The notes: generated by a model not told the origin, from the letters alone. 64,000 nt of DNA from Bacillota bacterium (GCA_019420305.1 JAHZHL010000016.1:16562-80561); one strand, 5' to 3'. Positions 41,695-50,979 are shown, numbered from the stretch's first letter. Translations and numbers: made by a program.

Positions 41695-44493
41695 CTAATC
41701 TCTTTTAATTTCTTCCATCTGGAAGCATTCAATAATATCTCCCTCCTTGATATCATTGTAGCTTTCAATCCCGATTCCGCATTCATATCCCTGCGCCACT
41801 TCTCTCGCATCATCTTTAAACCGCTTGAGGGAAGCGATCTTTCCTTCGTGGATAACGATGCCGTCGCGAACCAGACGTATCTGCGCATTGCGAACCACTT
41901 TGCCTTCTGTAACATAGGCTCCGCCAACAACGCCGACCCCCGGAACCTTAAAGGTGTCTCTTATTTCTACTGTTCCCAGAATCACTTCTTTAAATTCAGG
42001 ATCCAGCATTCCCTTCATGGCGTTTTCCACGTCGTCAATAATATCATAGATAACCCGATACGTCCTGATCTGAACATTATCACGATCCGCTACAGCGGAA
42101 ACCGCGGCGCTCGGCCGTACATTAAATCCGATGATAACCGCGTCAGATGTGCTCGCCAGCATAACATCCGACTCCGTTACAGCGCCTACGCCGGTATGCA
42201 CGATCTTAACACGCACATTTTCTGTAGACAGCTTTTCCAGAGACGATACAATCGCTCCGACAGAACCCTGTACATCGCCTTTGACAATCAGGTTCAGTTC
42301 TTTCACTTCCCCTTCCTGAATCTGTGAGAACAGCTCTTCCAGAGTCGTGCTGGCATTCCTTGCCAGTACTTCTTCTCTCTTCTTTTCTTTTCTGTGCTCC
42401 GCGATCTCTCTCGCGATACGATCTTCCTTTACCGCATTGAAGGCGTCTCCCGCATGGGGAACTTCAGTCAGACCCAAAATTTCCACTGCGGTCGCCGGTC
42501 CTGCCTGACGGATCTTTTCTCCTTTATCATTTGTCATCAGACGAATCTTTCCGGAACAGGTTCCCGCAACAACGCTCATGCCTGCTTTTAAAGTACCGTT
42601 CATAACCAGAAGACTCGCAACCGGCCCTTTTGCCTTATCTAATCTCGCTTCCAGAACGGTTCCCATCGCCAGACGGTTTGGATTTGCTTTCAGTTCCAGA
42701 ACTTCCGCCTGCAGGAGAATCATTTCAAGCAGATTTACAATGCCGTCTCCTGTTTTCGCGGAAACCGGAACACTGATTACATCGCCGCCCCAGTCTTCTA
42801 CCAGAACACCCTGTTCTGCCAGATCCTTTTTTACAATATCCGGATTCGCTCCCGGTTTATCCATTTTGTTGATCGCTACGATAATCGGAACGCCCGCGGC
42901 TTTCGCGTGACTGATTGACTCAATCGTCTGCGGTTTTACACTGTCATCTGCCGCGACGACCAGAACCGCGATATCTGTCGTATGGGCTCCTCTGGCACGC
43001 ATCGCGGTGAACGCTTCATGTCCCGGTGTATCCAGGAATACAATCTTCTGTCCGTTGATTTCCACTTCGGAAGCACCAATATGCTGTGTAATGCCGCCGG
43101 ACTCAGAAGCGGTCACATTCGTCTTGCGAATTGCGTCAAGAAGCGAGGTCTTTCCGTGGTCAACATGACCCATTACCGTGATAATCGGCGGTCTTGGTCT
43201 CAGATCTTCTTCTTTGTCCTCAAAGTTTTCCAGTCCCTCTTCGACTTCTTCTTCCTCCACATTACCGATAACGACACTTACGCCTAACTCTTCCGCCAGA
43301 AGCAGTACTGTATCTTCATCCACATTCTGGTTTACATTTGCCATCACACCCATTTTCATCAGGGTCATAATAATCTTGGAAACCGATACCTGAATCTGTT
43401 CAGAAAGACCCGCAACCGTAATCGGAACATTGATCACAGTCGTTCCTGCCGGAATTGCCGCTTCTTCCACCGCTGGCTCCGGAGCAGGTTTTGGTTTATT
43501 CTGTTTTTTCGCGCGAACTTTCTTCTCCAGAGAACGCGCAGGCTGCGGTTTGCCCCCCCTTTTGCCGCCTCGTTCTAATTTTGCGAATTTGTCTCTTTCT
43601 TTCTCTTTATCCTTGGATTTGTCGGATTTCTTATGAGAAGCCGGCTTTTCCAGAATTGTCTCCATGCCCTGTTCTTTTCTCACCGGGCGATTCGCTTTAT
43701 TGTCTTTTTTCTGCTGCCGCCCTCCATCACGTTTCTGAGATCTGCCGCCGTCTCTTCCGTCCCGGTTATCCCGATTCTCTCTGCCGTCCTTCCTGTCTTT
43801 GCGAGAATTACGTTCGTCACTCTTTTTCTCTGCTTTTTTCTCCGCAGCTCTCGCCGCCGCGGCTTTTTCCCTTTTTTCTCTGGCAATCCGTTCTTCCTCA
43901 TGGACTTCGGAAGCCTTTTTTATGATTTTCAGGCGTTCCTGACGAATTACAGGGCGCTCTTCTTTTTTCTTCGGCGCCTCATTTTCCTGGTTCTTTACAG
44001 ACGCAGCATTTTTTTCTCTTGCCTTTTCAGCCGCAGGAGCGGACGTTCCCGCTTTCTTCCCTCTCTCTTCCAGCTCCTTTGGAACAACCGGCTTACCCAC
44101 CGGTGGTTTCGGCCGGTTTTCCAGTTCTTTGGAAATAACCGGTTTTCCTGTCGGCGGTTTCTGCGTCGCCGTTTTCTCCTGCGTTTTTCCGGAATGCGGC
44201 TTTGCCGCCTTATGCGGCATAGGAATCGCAACTTTGGCAGCTTTCACTGTTACTTTTGGTTCCTCCTGCTTTGCCTTTTTCGGCGCGGTTTTTTCCTTTT
44301 TTTTCGGCGCAGCTTTTACAATCTTCGTCTCCGCGCCGCTGCGGTTCCGCAGAACGGTATTCTTTACAGCTTTTGCGTCAATATCTCTCAGTGTACTGTT
44401 TTTATCCTTCACCTCTATACCCATTGACTGTGCTTTTTCAAGAACTTCTTTCGCGTCCATATCCAGTTCTTTGGCCAGTTCATGTATTTTCAT
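41695..44493 (-). CDS. infB: Translation initiation factor IF-2
   Basis: This GTPase brings fMet-tRNA to the 30S subunit. The 932 residues comprise an N-terminal IF2N helix region (MKIHELAKELDMDAKEVLEKAQ), a long basic low-complexity linker (about 60-350, rich in K, E and P, with repeated NRPKPPVGKPVVPKELEER-like units), and a second IF2N motif. A GTPase domain follows from about 435 (IMGHVDHGKTSLLDAIR, FLDTPGHEAF, INKMDKP), then the C-terminal domains. It overlaps the upstream L7Ae-like gene by 4 nt. Confidence 0.98.
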   Translation of the reverse strand: MKIHELAKELDMDAKEVLEKAQSMGIEVKDKNSTLRDIDAKAVKNTVLRNRSGAETKIVKAAPKKKEKTAPKKAKQEEPKVTVKAAKVAIPMPHKAAKPHSGKTQEKTATQKPPTGKPVISKELENRPKPPVGKPVVPKELEERGKKAGTSAPAAEKAREKNAASVKNQENEAPKKKEERPVIRQERLKIIKKASEVHEEERIAREKREKAAAARAAEKKAEKKSDERNSRKDRKDGRENRDNRDGRDGGRSQKRDGGRQQKKDNKANRPVRKEQGMETILEKPASHKKSDKSKDKEKERDKFAKLERGGKRGGKPQPARSLEKKVRAKKQNKPKPAPEPAVEEAAIPAGTTVINVPITVAGLSEQIQVSVSKIIMTLMKMGVMANVNQNVDEDTVLLLAEELGVSVVIGNVEEEEVEEGLENFEDKEEDLRPRPPIITVMGHVDHGKTSLLDAIRKTNVTASESGGITQHIGASEVEINGQKIVFLDTPGHEAFTAMRARGAHTTDIAVLVVAADDSVKPQTIESISHAKAAGVPIIVAINKMDKPGANPDIVKKDLAEQGVLVEDWGGDVISVPVSAKTGDGIVNLLEMILLQAEVLELKANPNRLAMGTVLEARLDKAKGPVASLLVMNGTLKAGMSVVAGTCSGKIRLMTNDKGEKIRQAGPATAVEILGLTEVPHAGDAFNAVKEDRIAREIAEHRKEKKREEVLARNASTTLEELFSQIQEGEVKELNLIVKGDVQGSVGAIVSSLEKLSTENVRVKIVHTGVGAVTESDVMLASTSDAVIIGFNVRPSAAVSAVADRDNVQIRTYRVIYDIIDDVENAMKGMLDPEFKEVILGTVEIRDTFKVPGVGVVGGAYVTEGKVVRNAQIRLVRDGIVIHEGKIASLKRFKDDAREVAQGYECGIGIESYNDIKEGDIIECFQMEEIKRD

Positions 44494-44822
44494 ATTCGAA
44501 CTCCTCCTTTTCCTTCTCCATCCTTATCGATCTCGTTTGAAATAACGTCTGCAAAGTTCTGATCCGTTATTCCGAAGATGGATCTTCCAGCGGTTCCCGC
44601 CATCTGCGACAGTTCCTCACAGCTTCCATATACTCTGCAGGCAACCTGATATTTCTTTGCTTCTTTTTCTATCTTCTTACCGGTATGTTCCGACAGATCC
44701 TCCGCAACAACCAGTAGCTTTATTTTTCCTTTTTTCATGGCGAAAACGCATGAGTTAAAGCCCATTACCAGATTTCCCGACTTTCTGGCAAATCCCAGAT
44801 AACTCTGCAGCTTACTTCTCAA
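44490..44822 (-). CDS. ylxQ: L7Ae-family RNA-binding protein, YlxQ type
   Basis: The 110 residues have the L7Ae/L30e fold signature: SYLGFARKSGNLVMGFNSC, a Lys-rich KKGKIKLLVVAEDLSEHTGKKI, then YGSCEELSQMAG. The family binds kink-turn RNA. It overlaps ylxR upstream by 11 nt and infB downstream by 4 nt, exactly the conserved nusA-infB spacer genes. Confidence 0.93.
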   Translation of the reverse strand: MRSKLQSYLGFARKSGNLVMGFNSCVFAMKKGKIKLLVVAEDLSEHTGKKIEKEAKKYQVACRVYGSCEELSQMAGTAGRSIFGITDQNFADVISNEIDKDGEGKGGVRI

Positions 44823-45099
44823 AATCTTTAATCTCCTGCTCCAGCTTTTCCATCTGCTGCGGGGAAAGTTCGATTCCCAGGCTTCTTGTCAGAGCTTTCT
44901 TTTTTTTCGCTTTCGCAAGACACTGTCCGCTGGGGCAAAGATAAACGCCTCTGCCCTTTGCTTTCCCCGTCGGGTCCAGGGAAACCTCACCCTCATAGCC
45001 TGCGATGCGGATCAGTTCCTTTTTCGGTTTTGATTCCATGCAGCCCACGCATCTCCTCATGGGAACCTTTTTCGTCCCCTTCTGCGCTTTAGCTCTCAA
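44812..45099 (-). CDS. ylxR: YlxR-family RNA-binding protein
   Basis: The gene gives about 95 residues from a TTG at 45099 that lies inside the end of nusA, with GAGGAG 10 nt upstream. This start keeps the conserved KKVPMRRCVGC beginning; the ATG at 45060 would cut into it. Other hallmarks are KPKKELIRIA, SLDPTGKAKGRGVYLCPSGQC and KKKALTRSLG. The family is nucleoid- or RNA-associated and linked to transcription control. It overlaps nusA by 11 nt, suggesting coupled translation. Confidence 0.88.
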   Translation of the reverse strand: MRAKAQKGTKKVPMRRCVGCMESKPKKELIRIAGYEGEVSLDPTGKAKGRGVYLCPSGQCLAKAKKKKALTRSLGIELSPQQMEKLEQEIKDFEK

Positions 45100-46192
45100 T
45101 CTCTTCGCTCTCCTCTTCCGGTTCGTCTGTATATTCGATGATTTCTTCCGGCTCACTTCCGAAGTACTGAGTGTGGCTCTTGATATCAATCTTCCATCCG
45201 CAGAGTTTGGCTGCCAGCCTTACATTCTGGCCTTCCTTGCCAATGGCCAGGGACAGCTGGTAATCGGGCACAATTACCGTAGCCGCCTTTTCTTCTTCAT
45301 CGATCATAACTTTTTCTACCTTTGCCGGACTCAGAACGTTGCTGATCAATTCCTCCGGATCTTCGCTCCATGTGATAATATCAATCTTTTCTCCGAACAG
45401 TTCATCAACAATGTTCTGAACGCGGCTTCCTCTTGTTCCCACACAGGCGCCTACCGGATCGACATTTTCATCCTCTGTGTAGACCGCGATCTTTGTTCTG
45501 GAACCGGCTTCTCTCGCGATGCTTTTAATCTCAACGATTCCTTCTTCAATTTCCGGCACTTCCAGTTCAAACAGCCTCTTCACCAGGCCCGGATGAGAAC
45601 GGGACAGGAATACCTGCGGTCCCTTGGTCGTCTTTTTCACATCCATAATGTAAACTTTGATGCGATCATTGATGGCATATTTTTCACCCGGAACCCGTTC
45701 CGTCGCAGCTAGAATTCCTTCCGCCTTTCCCATATTGACAAAGAGCGTTTCGTTGCTGATCCTCTGCACGGTTCCGGTAATGATCTCCCCCTGTCTTGTA
45801 ATGTAGTCATCAAAAATCATTCCGCGCTCCGCTTCCCTAATCCGCTGTACCACCACCTGTTTTGCTGTCTGCGCGGCGATTCTTCCGAAGTCCCTGGGTG
45901 TCACCTGGTATTCCACAACATCTCCGACTTCATATCTCGGATCGATTTCCAGCGCGTCCTCAAGAGAGATTTCCACCATATCGTCTTCTACTTCTTCCAC
46001 CACGTCTTTTCTCATAAATACGTCGATGTCCCCTTCTTCCCGATCAATATTGACACGTACGTTCTGCGAGGTTCCATAATTTTTCTTATAAGCCGAAACC
46101 AGCGCGGATTCAATGGCTTCGATGAGAATATCCTTGGATATGTCTTTTTCTTTTTCCAGCGCTTCAATCGCCTCAATAAATTCCTTGTTCAT
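45089..46192 (-). CDS. nusA: Transcription termination/antitermination factor NusA
   Basis: The 367 residues have an N-terminal RNA-polymerase-binding domain (MNKEFIEAIEALEKEKDISKD; RIAAQTAKQVVVQRIREAE), an S1 domain (about 130-200) and two KH domains (CVGTRGSRVQNIVDELFGEKIDIITW; LAIGKEGQNVRLAAKLCGWKIDI), then an acidic tail (EEESEEIES). The ATG at 46192 follows AAGGAGG by 10 nt; the open frame upstream of it overlaps rimP and is not coding. It is second in the rimP operon. Confidence 0.97.
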   Translation of the reverse strand: MNKEFIEAIEALEKEKDISKDILIEAIESALVSAYKKNYGTSQNVRVNIDREEGDIDVFMRKDVVEEVEDDMVEISLEDALEIDPRYEVGDVVEYQVTPRDFGRIAAQTAKQVVVQRIREAERGMIFDDYITRQGEIITGTVQRISNETLFVNMGKAEGILAATERVPGEKYAINDRIKVYIMDVKKTTKGPQVFLSRSHPGLVKRLFELEVPEIEEGIVEIKSIAREAGSRTKIAVYTEDENVDPVGACVGTRGSRVQNIVDELFGEKIDIITWSEDPEELISNVLSPAKVEKVMIDEEEKAATVIVPDYQLSLAIGKEGQNVRLAAKLCGWKIDIKSHTQYFGSEPEEIIEYTDEPEEESEEIES

Positions 46193-46214
46193 GTTTTCCC
46201 TGTTCCTCCTTGCT

Positions 46215-46694
46215 CTAGAAAACCACTGCCAGCTTTGTCTTTGCAATCTGTTCAAGCGGCAGTTCCCATTTTTTTTCTGATTCGTCGGTCACAATCACGT
46301 TCCCGCCCGCAATGCCTTCCAGTATTCCTTCAATCTGCTTTACACCGTCTACCGGCTGATACAACCGGATCTCCACCTGTTTTCCCGCAAATCGTGTATA
46401 ATGCGCTTCTGTAAAAAGTTCCCGATCCATGCCCGGAGAAGAAACTTCCAGATAGTAATTCTGCTGGATCGGATCGAGTTCATCCAGCTTTTCACTTAAG
46501 AAGCGGCTGATTTTTTCACAGTCATCCGTACTGATATACTGTTCCTCTTCACCGCACACCTTATCAATGTACACCCGCAGGAACCAGTCCCTGCCCTCTT
46601 TCACAAATTCCGTGTTATACAGTTCATAACCGTTTTCCGCGAGAAATCCGTCCAGGACTTCCTCCGCAAGCTGTGTAATTTTTTTCTTCGCCAT
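46215..46694 (-). CDS. rimP: Ribosome maturation factor RimP
   Basis: The 159-residue 30S assembly factor contains the conserved FLRVYIDK, STDDCEKISRFLSEKLDELDPI and YYLEVSSPGMDRELFTEAHYTRFAGKQVEI. It is the first gene of the operon, behind a sigma-A promoter at 46774-46802 and a leader hairpin at 46719-46741. Confidence 0.97.
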   Translation of the reverse strand: MAKKKITQLAEEVLDGFLAENGYELYNTEFVKEGRDWFLRVYIDKVCGEEEQYISTDDCEKISRFLSEKLDELDPIQQNYYLEVSSPGMDRELFTEAHYTRFAGKQVEIRLYQPVDGVKQIEGILEGIAGGNVIVTDESEKKWELPLEQIAKTKLAVVF

Positions 46695-46718
46695 CTGATC
46701 TCCTCTGACACAAAACGA

Positions 46719-46741
46719 AAGAGTGGGTTTCGCCCACTCTT
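46719..46741 (-). promoter_or_regulatory. Leader hairpin of the rimP-nusA operon
   Basis: AAGAGTGGG pairs perfectly with CCCACTCTT around a 5-nt loop. On the minus strand the stem is followed by TCGTTTTG. It lies between promoter and rimP, so it could be an attenuator through which NusA, encoded next, adjusts its own operon. That regulation is inferred. Confidence 0.6.
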
Positions 46742-46773
46742 ACTACTTACCTTCTAGTTCATAATACTGTTTT

Positions 46774-46802
46774 ATCTTACCACAATTCCCATTTCATTTC
46801 AA
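46774..46802 (-). promoter_or_regulatory. Sigma-A promoter of the rimP operon
   Basis: The minus strand reads TTGAAA (46802-46797), exactly 17 nt, then TAAGAT (46779-46774), about 75 nt before rimP. Confidence 0.7.
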
Positions 46803-46876
46803 GAGGAAAAGCGCAGAGAAATTTTCAGTGTTTATACCGATTCAAAGAGCACCTTTGAAATTCCATTCATATCTAC

Positions 46877-46905
46877 TTCCAATTCCTGCGTATCTATGAT
46901 ATAAT
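46877..46905 (+). promoter_or_regulatory. Promoter of the citrate synthase gene
   Basis: A consensus -10 TATAAT is at 46900-46905, with TTCCAA 17 nt upstream as a poor -35. The transcript would start about 40 nt before the TTG start codon. Confidence 0.5.
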
Positions 46906-46954
46906 ATTATCCTTATATGTGACTAATTTGCACATAGGAAAGGAGTTATTTGAA

Positions 46955-48355
46955 TTGTTAGAAAAGATACGAAAGAAACGCGAATCCAGGCTTTCTAATC
47001 ACAATCATCCTTCCTCCTTTATTCCGAAAATGGCTCAGGAGCTTGAAAAGAAAAATACAATACCGGGAGAACTTTACACTAAACATAATGTAAAGCGCGG
47101 TCTGCGCAATTCCAACGGCACCGGCGTTGTTGTAGGACTCACCCGAATCGGCGAAGTCCTTGGCTACGAAGTCAATGAATCCAGAGAAAAGATTCCTATG
47201 GAAGGCAAACTCTATTACCGTGGCTACAGTATTGAGGATCTTGTCAAAAGCTGCATCAGTGAGGGACGTTTCGGATTTGAGGAAGTTACATATTTGCTCA
47301 TATTCGGACAGCTCCCGACGCAAAAACAACTGAACGAATTCAATACGCTTCTCGGGGAAAAGCGGGAACTTCCGGTAGGTTTTGCCCGTGATATGATTCT
47401 TACAGCTCCTTCTCGGAGTATTATGAACAAACTGGCAAGAAGCGTGCTGGCGCTTTACTGTTATGATGACAATCCGGATGATACCTCGATCGAAAATGTT
47501 CTGCGCCAGTCGATCGATCTCATCGGTTATTTTCCGGCTCTGATTGCTTATGCTTATCAGGCGAAATCTTCTACCTTCGATAACAAGAGTCTTCACCTGC
47601 ACTATCCGATACCGGAGCTTTCCACTGCGGAAAATATTCTCCGAATGATACGGCCAACGGGGCAGTACACCGATCTGGAAGCAAAACTTCTGGATATCGC
47701 CATGATTTTGCACGCGGAACACGGAGGCGGAAACAATTCCTCTTTCACAACGCATCTGGTCTCGTCCTCCGGAACCGATACATATGCGACGATTTCCGCT
47801 GCGGTAAGCTCGCTGAAAGGCCCCAGACACGGCGGAGCCAATATTGCAGTTATCAATATGATTCGGGATTTAAAGGCGCATGTAAAGGATATTACCAATC
47901 ACAAGCAGGTCGAGGATTATCTCGTCAAAGTGCTGAAAAAGCAGGCGAATGACAAGAGCGGTCTTATTTATGGGGTAGGTCACGCGATCTACACGCTTTC
48001 AGACCCGCGGGCAAAACTGCTCAAGGGCATGGCAAAACAGCTGGCGGTCAGCAAGGATCTGATCGACGATTTTATGCTCTGTGATTTTATTGAAAAAAAG
48101 GCGCCGGAACTCTATGCGGAAATCAACGGTGTTGAAAAACCAATGCCGGCTAACGTGGATCTGTATTCAGGCTTCGTATATAATGCCCTGAATATCCCTA
48201 CAGATATCGCGACCCCATTGTTTGCGACAGCCCGGCTTTCCGGCTGGTGCGCGCATCGTCTGGAAGAACTGATCGCGGGGAAAAAGCTGATGCGTCCCGC
48301 TTACAATTCTGTACAGGAACATTTGGAGTACAAACCGATTAAAGAGAGGAAATAA
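46955..48355 (+). CDS. Citrate synthase
   Basis: The enzyme condenses oxaloacetate and acetyl-CoA to citrate. About 466 residues start at a TTG (MLEKIRKKRESR), which has AAAGGAG 9 nt before it; a GTG 12 codons earlier has no ribosome site. The family core shows GLTRIGEVLGYE, LYYRGYSIEDLV, the active-site histidines in HAEHGGGNNSSF and GVGHAIYTLSDPRAK, and LKGPRHGGANIAV. It is long compared with bacterial enzymes of about 430 residues because of an N-terminal extension. It stands alone, with no aconitase or isocitrate dehydrogenase nearby. A methylcitrate synthase cannot be ruled out. Confidence 0.92.
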   Translation: MLEKIRKKRESRLSNHNHPSSFIPKMAQELEKKNTIPGELYTKHNVKRGLRNSNGTGVVVGLTRIGEVLGYEVNESREKIPMEGKLYYRGYSIEDLVKSCISEGRFGFEEVTYLLIFGQLPTQKQLNEFNTLLGEKRELPVGFARDMILTAPSRSIMNKLARSVLALYCYDDNPDDTSIENVLRQSIDLIGYFPALIAYAYQAKSSTFDNKSLHLHYPIPELSTAENILRMIRPTGQYTDLEAKLLDIAMILHAEHGGGNNSSFTTHLVSSSGTDTYATISAAVSSLKGPRHGGANIAVINMIRDLKAHVKDITNHKQVEDYLVKVLKKQANDKSGLIYGVGHAIYTLSDPRAKLLKGMAKQLAVSKDLIDDFMLCDFIEKKAPELYAEINGVEKPMPANVDLYSGFVYNALNIPTDIATPLFATARLSGWCAHRLEELIAGKKLMRPAYNSVQEHLEYKPIKERK

Positions 48356-48369
48356 ATGTGTTCATTAAA

Positions 48370-48420
48370 AACGGGAAGGAGCGAAACTTATTCTGTTTCT
48401 CATCCTTCCCGTTTCTTTTT
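48370..48420 (+). terminator. Terminator of the citrate synthase gene
   Basis: AACGGGAAGGA (48370-48380) pairs with TCCTTCCCGTT (48403-48413), followed by TCTTTTTTT. Confidence 0.9.
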
Positions 48421-48433
48421 TTGCGGCATCTGT

Positions 48434-49534
48434 TCAGTTTGACTCCCCGGGTACTGATAACTCTGTCTGAATCCGTCCGCTTCCCACTGACTCAAGAGCC
48501 ACAGTTTTTTTTACAATGACACTGCCTGAAGCCAGCTTTTGATATATCGAATCATATTCCGCTTTATCAAAACGTTTCATTCTGCTGTTTTCCATAGACA
48601 GTCCGATTCCCGCGTTTTCCGCATCCAGCAGGATCGTCTGGCCGCCGGCGAACTCCTGGTCCCCGTAATATTCCCACAGAACGTCACTGACTGCCGATTC
48701 GATGTTTTTCACCGCGCAGACAAGAACCGAATCCGACTCGCCGCTCTGATCCGTATCCGATCCGATCACCTTCCCTCCGCTTTGCTCCGCCGCCTGCATT
48801 ACGGATTTCCCCGCGGCTCCCGCGCAGGCGAAAATCACTTCCGTCCCTTCTGAATACCAGTCTTTCGCAAGCTTTTCCGTCTCGTCATTTTCTTCAAAGG
48901 AGTTCAGATACGCATACCGCAGTCTGATATCCGAGATCCCCAGTTCTTCCGCGGCTGCGTCCGCTCCCTGAATGTAACCATATCCAAAACGCTGAACCGG
49001 TGCCTGTTCTTTTCCTCCCATAAATCCCAGGCTCCTGTATCCTTCTTTTACCGCCGCGTATCCTGCCAGATAACCTGCCTGTTCTTCCGCGAACATAATG
49101 CTCACGGTGTTTTTCCTGCACGCGGCAGATGTTCCGTTCTTTTCACACGGCTCTCCATCCAGCAGCAAAAAAGAAATCTCCGGGTACTCCTCCTGCGCCT
49201 GCTCAATGGCATTCCCGAAAACAGAACCGGCAGCAACTACAATCTTCGCTCCGCCCTCTGAAGCTTCTTCAATTGCCGTCAGATACGCTTTTGTGGAATC
49301 CTCGGTGGCCATATAGTATTTATAAGATACCGGCTCTTCCTCCACAAAGCTTTCGATGCCGTTCCAGACCGCTTCATTAAAGGCTCCATCCTCAATGCTT
49401 TTTGTATCTGAAATCATCGCGATTTCATAAGGCACCTGTTCTTCCCCCGTTTCCTCCGGAGCCCCACAGGCCACCAGTGTAAAGAATGCTGCGGCCATCA
49501 GAAACACAGCGGCCAGTTTTATTGTTTTCTTCAT
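48434..49534 (-). CDS. BMP-family (PnrA-like) substrate-binding lipoprotein
   Basis: The 366-residue protein has a lipoprotein signal with lipobox TLVAC near residue 23. A type I periplasmic-binding fold of the basic membrane protein family follows: IAMISDTKSIEDGAFNEAVWNGIE, MFAEEQAGYLAGYAAVKEGY, LGFMGGKEQAPVQRFGYGYIQGADAAAEEL and EVIFACAGAAGKSVMQAA. Relatives bind nucleosides for ABC import. No permease or ATPase gene is next to it, so the ligand and partner are unknown. The start at 49534 is chosen for spacing from AAAGGA. Confidence 0.88.
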   Translation of the reverse strand: MKKTIKLAAVFLMAAAFFTLVACGAPEETGEEQVPYEIAMISDTKSIEDGAFNEAVWNGIESFVEEEPVSYKYYMATEDSTKAYLTAIEEASEGGAKIVVAAGSVFGNAIEQAQEEYPEISFLLLDGEPCEKNGTSAACRKNTVSIMFAEEQAGYLAGYAAVKEGYRSLGFMGGKEQAPVQRFGYGYIQGADAAAEELGISDIRLRYAYLNSFEENDETEKLAKDWYSEGTEVIFACAGAAGKSVMQAAEQSGGKVIGSDTDQSGESDSVLVCAVKNIESAVSDVLWEYYGDQEFAGGQTILLDAENAGIGLSMENSRMKRFDKAEYDSIYQKLASGSVIVKKTVALESVGSGRIQTELSVPGESN

Positions 49535-49544
49535 AATCATTCCT

Positions 49545-50351
49545 TTACTTGTAAACTTCTTCCCGCCTGTGTTTCAGGAGCGGGAGCTGCTGCCGGATTG
49601 AATCTTCATAATCCAGATCAATGTCCCCATAGACAATGGTTTCCTTCTCATCCGCTTTTGCCAGGAACTCTCCCCACGGCGTAGCAATACAAGAGCTGCC
49701 ATAAGCCCGATATACGCCTTTCATATCTCTCGCCGGAGACACTGCCGCAAAGTACACCTGATTGTCCAGCGCCCTGGCCCGCATTGTCAGATCCCAGTGG
49801 GCAGGTCCGGTTGTCATGTTGAAGGCCGCCGGCAGCACAATCAGCTTCGCTCCCTCCAGCGCCATCTTCCTGGACAGCTCCGGAAAACGCACATCATAGC
49901 AGATCGCGACTCCGATTTTACAGTACTCTGTGTCGATCACGGTAGATTTATCTCCCGGACTCAGAGTTTCGGATTCCATAAACCGGATTCCGTTTTTTAC
50001 CGCGATATCGAACAGATGCACCTTCCTGTGTTTTCCAATCAGGTTCCCGGATCGATCAAAAGAGTAAGAGGTATTATACACTTTATTATCCGACAGCTCG
50101 GAAATAGAACCTCCAATCAGATAAATATCCAGTTCTCTCGCCAGATTCGAAAGAAACTCGACGGACGGTCCGTCCTCCGGTTCCGCGTAAGGGCGGAAGT
50201 ATTCGTTGGCATAAGGGCAATTCCACATTTCCGGAAGCGCCACCACCTGCGCTCCGTTTTTCGCGGCCTCTGACACCATCGCTCTTGCCTTTGCCCGGCT
50301 TTCCTCTTTGTCCTTTGAGCCCATCATCTGGCATAATCCGATTTTAAACAT
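49545..50351 (-). CDS. Carbon-nitrogen hydrolase, omega-amidase-like
   Basis: The 268-residue protein of the nitrilase superfamily has the catalytic triad in ALPEMWNCPY (Glu), GKHRKVHLFD (Lys) and GVAICYDVRFPEL (Cys). The spacing and the YDVRFPEL block resemble Nit2/YafV-type omega-amidases, which deaminate alpha-ketoglutaramate or related amides. Its start overlaps the Nudix gene stop by 8 nt. The exact substrate is inferred, not read. Confidence 0.88.
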   Translation of the reverse strand: MFKIGLCQMMGSKDKEESRAKARAMVSEAAKNGAQVVALPEMWNCPYANEYFRPYAEPEDGPSVEFLSNLARELDIYLIGGSISELSDNKVYNTSYSFDRSGNLIGKHRKVHLFDIAVKNGIRFMESETLSPGDKSTVIDTEYCKIGVAICYDVRFPELSRKMALEGAKLIVLPAAFNMTTGPAHWDLTMRARALDNQVYFAAVSPARDMKGVYRAYGSSCIATPWGEFLAKADEKETIVYGDIDLDYEDSIRQQLPLLKHRREEVYK

Positions 50352-50979
50352 CCTGCGCCTCCTTCAAAACGCTGATCAGGTTGCGGGTGATCCTGCCTGT
50401 CAGTCCCCAGATGACCTGCTCTCCATATTCATATATGGGGATTTCGGATACACCCTTTCTCCACTGATACCCTTGTGCAAACTTAATTTTTTCATAGGGA
50501 AAGTCATCGCCGATCTTCTGCTGCACACTCGTCCTGTAGACGATCGGTTCCGTTTCCATCAGAAAGTCCAGCGGTACCAGAAATGTTTCTTTGACCTCAT
50601 CCGGATTACAGTTCATCCTGGAAACCGCCTTTTCTTCTATAGTACCTAAAAAAGGAAACATTGTAAAGTTGCTGTAGGTATAAACAATATCCATTTGCCG
50701 GATAATTCGCACATCTTCTTTTTTTACTCCCAGTTCTTCCACAGTTTCCCGTATCGCGCAGTCTTCCAGAGCTTCTCCCTCTTCCACCTGTCCGCCGGGG
50801 AAACATACTTCTCCCGGCTGCCGTTTCATATGCTCGGCCCGAACCTCATACAGCACAAAAAGGCCGTCTTCTTTTTGAACCAGCGGAACCAGAACGGAAA
50901 AGTAGCGGTGCTCCCCCACGGTTTTTATTTCTCTTTCTTTAAATATGGACTGTATCTTCTCAAGAGTGATCCCCTTCAT
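50344..50979 (-). CDS. Nudix hydrolase, CoA pyrophosphatase-like
   Basis: The 211-residue protein has a complete Nudix box, GGQVEEGEALEDCAIRETVEELG at about 62-84, preceded by RQPGEVCFPGG, a pattern typical of coenzyme A diphosphatases (NUDT7/YeaB group). It overlaps the EamA transporter upstream by 20 nt and the amidase downstream by 8 nt, so the three form a tight operon. Confidence 0.88.
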   Translation of the reverse strand: MKGITLEKIQSIFKEREIKTVGEHRYFSVLVPLVQKEDGLFVLYEVRAEHMKRQPGEVCFPGGQVEEGEALEDCAIRETVEELGVKKEDVRIIRQMDIVYTYSNFTMFPFLGTIEEKAVSRMNCNPDEVKETFLVPLDFLMETEPIVYRTSVQQKIGDDFPYEKIKFAQGYQWRKGVSEIPIYEYGEQVIWGLTGRITRNLISVLKEAQDV

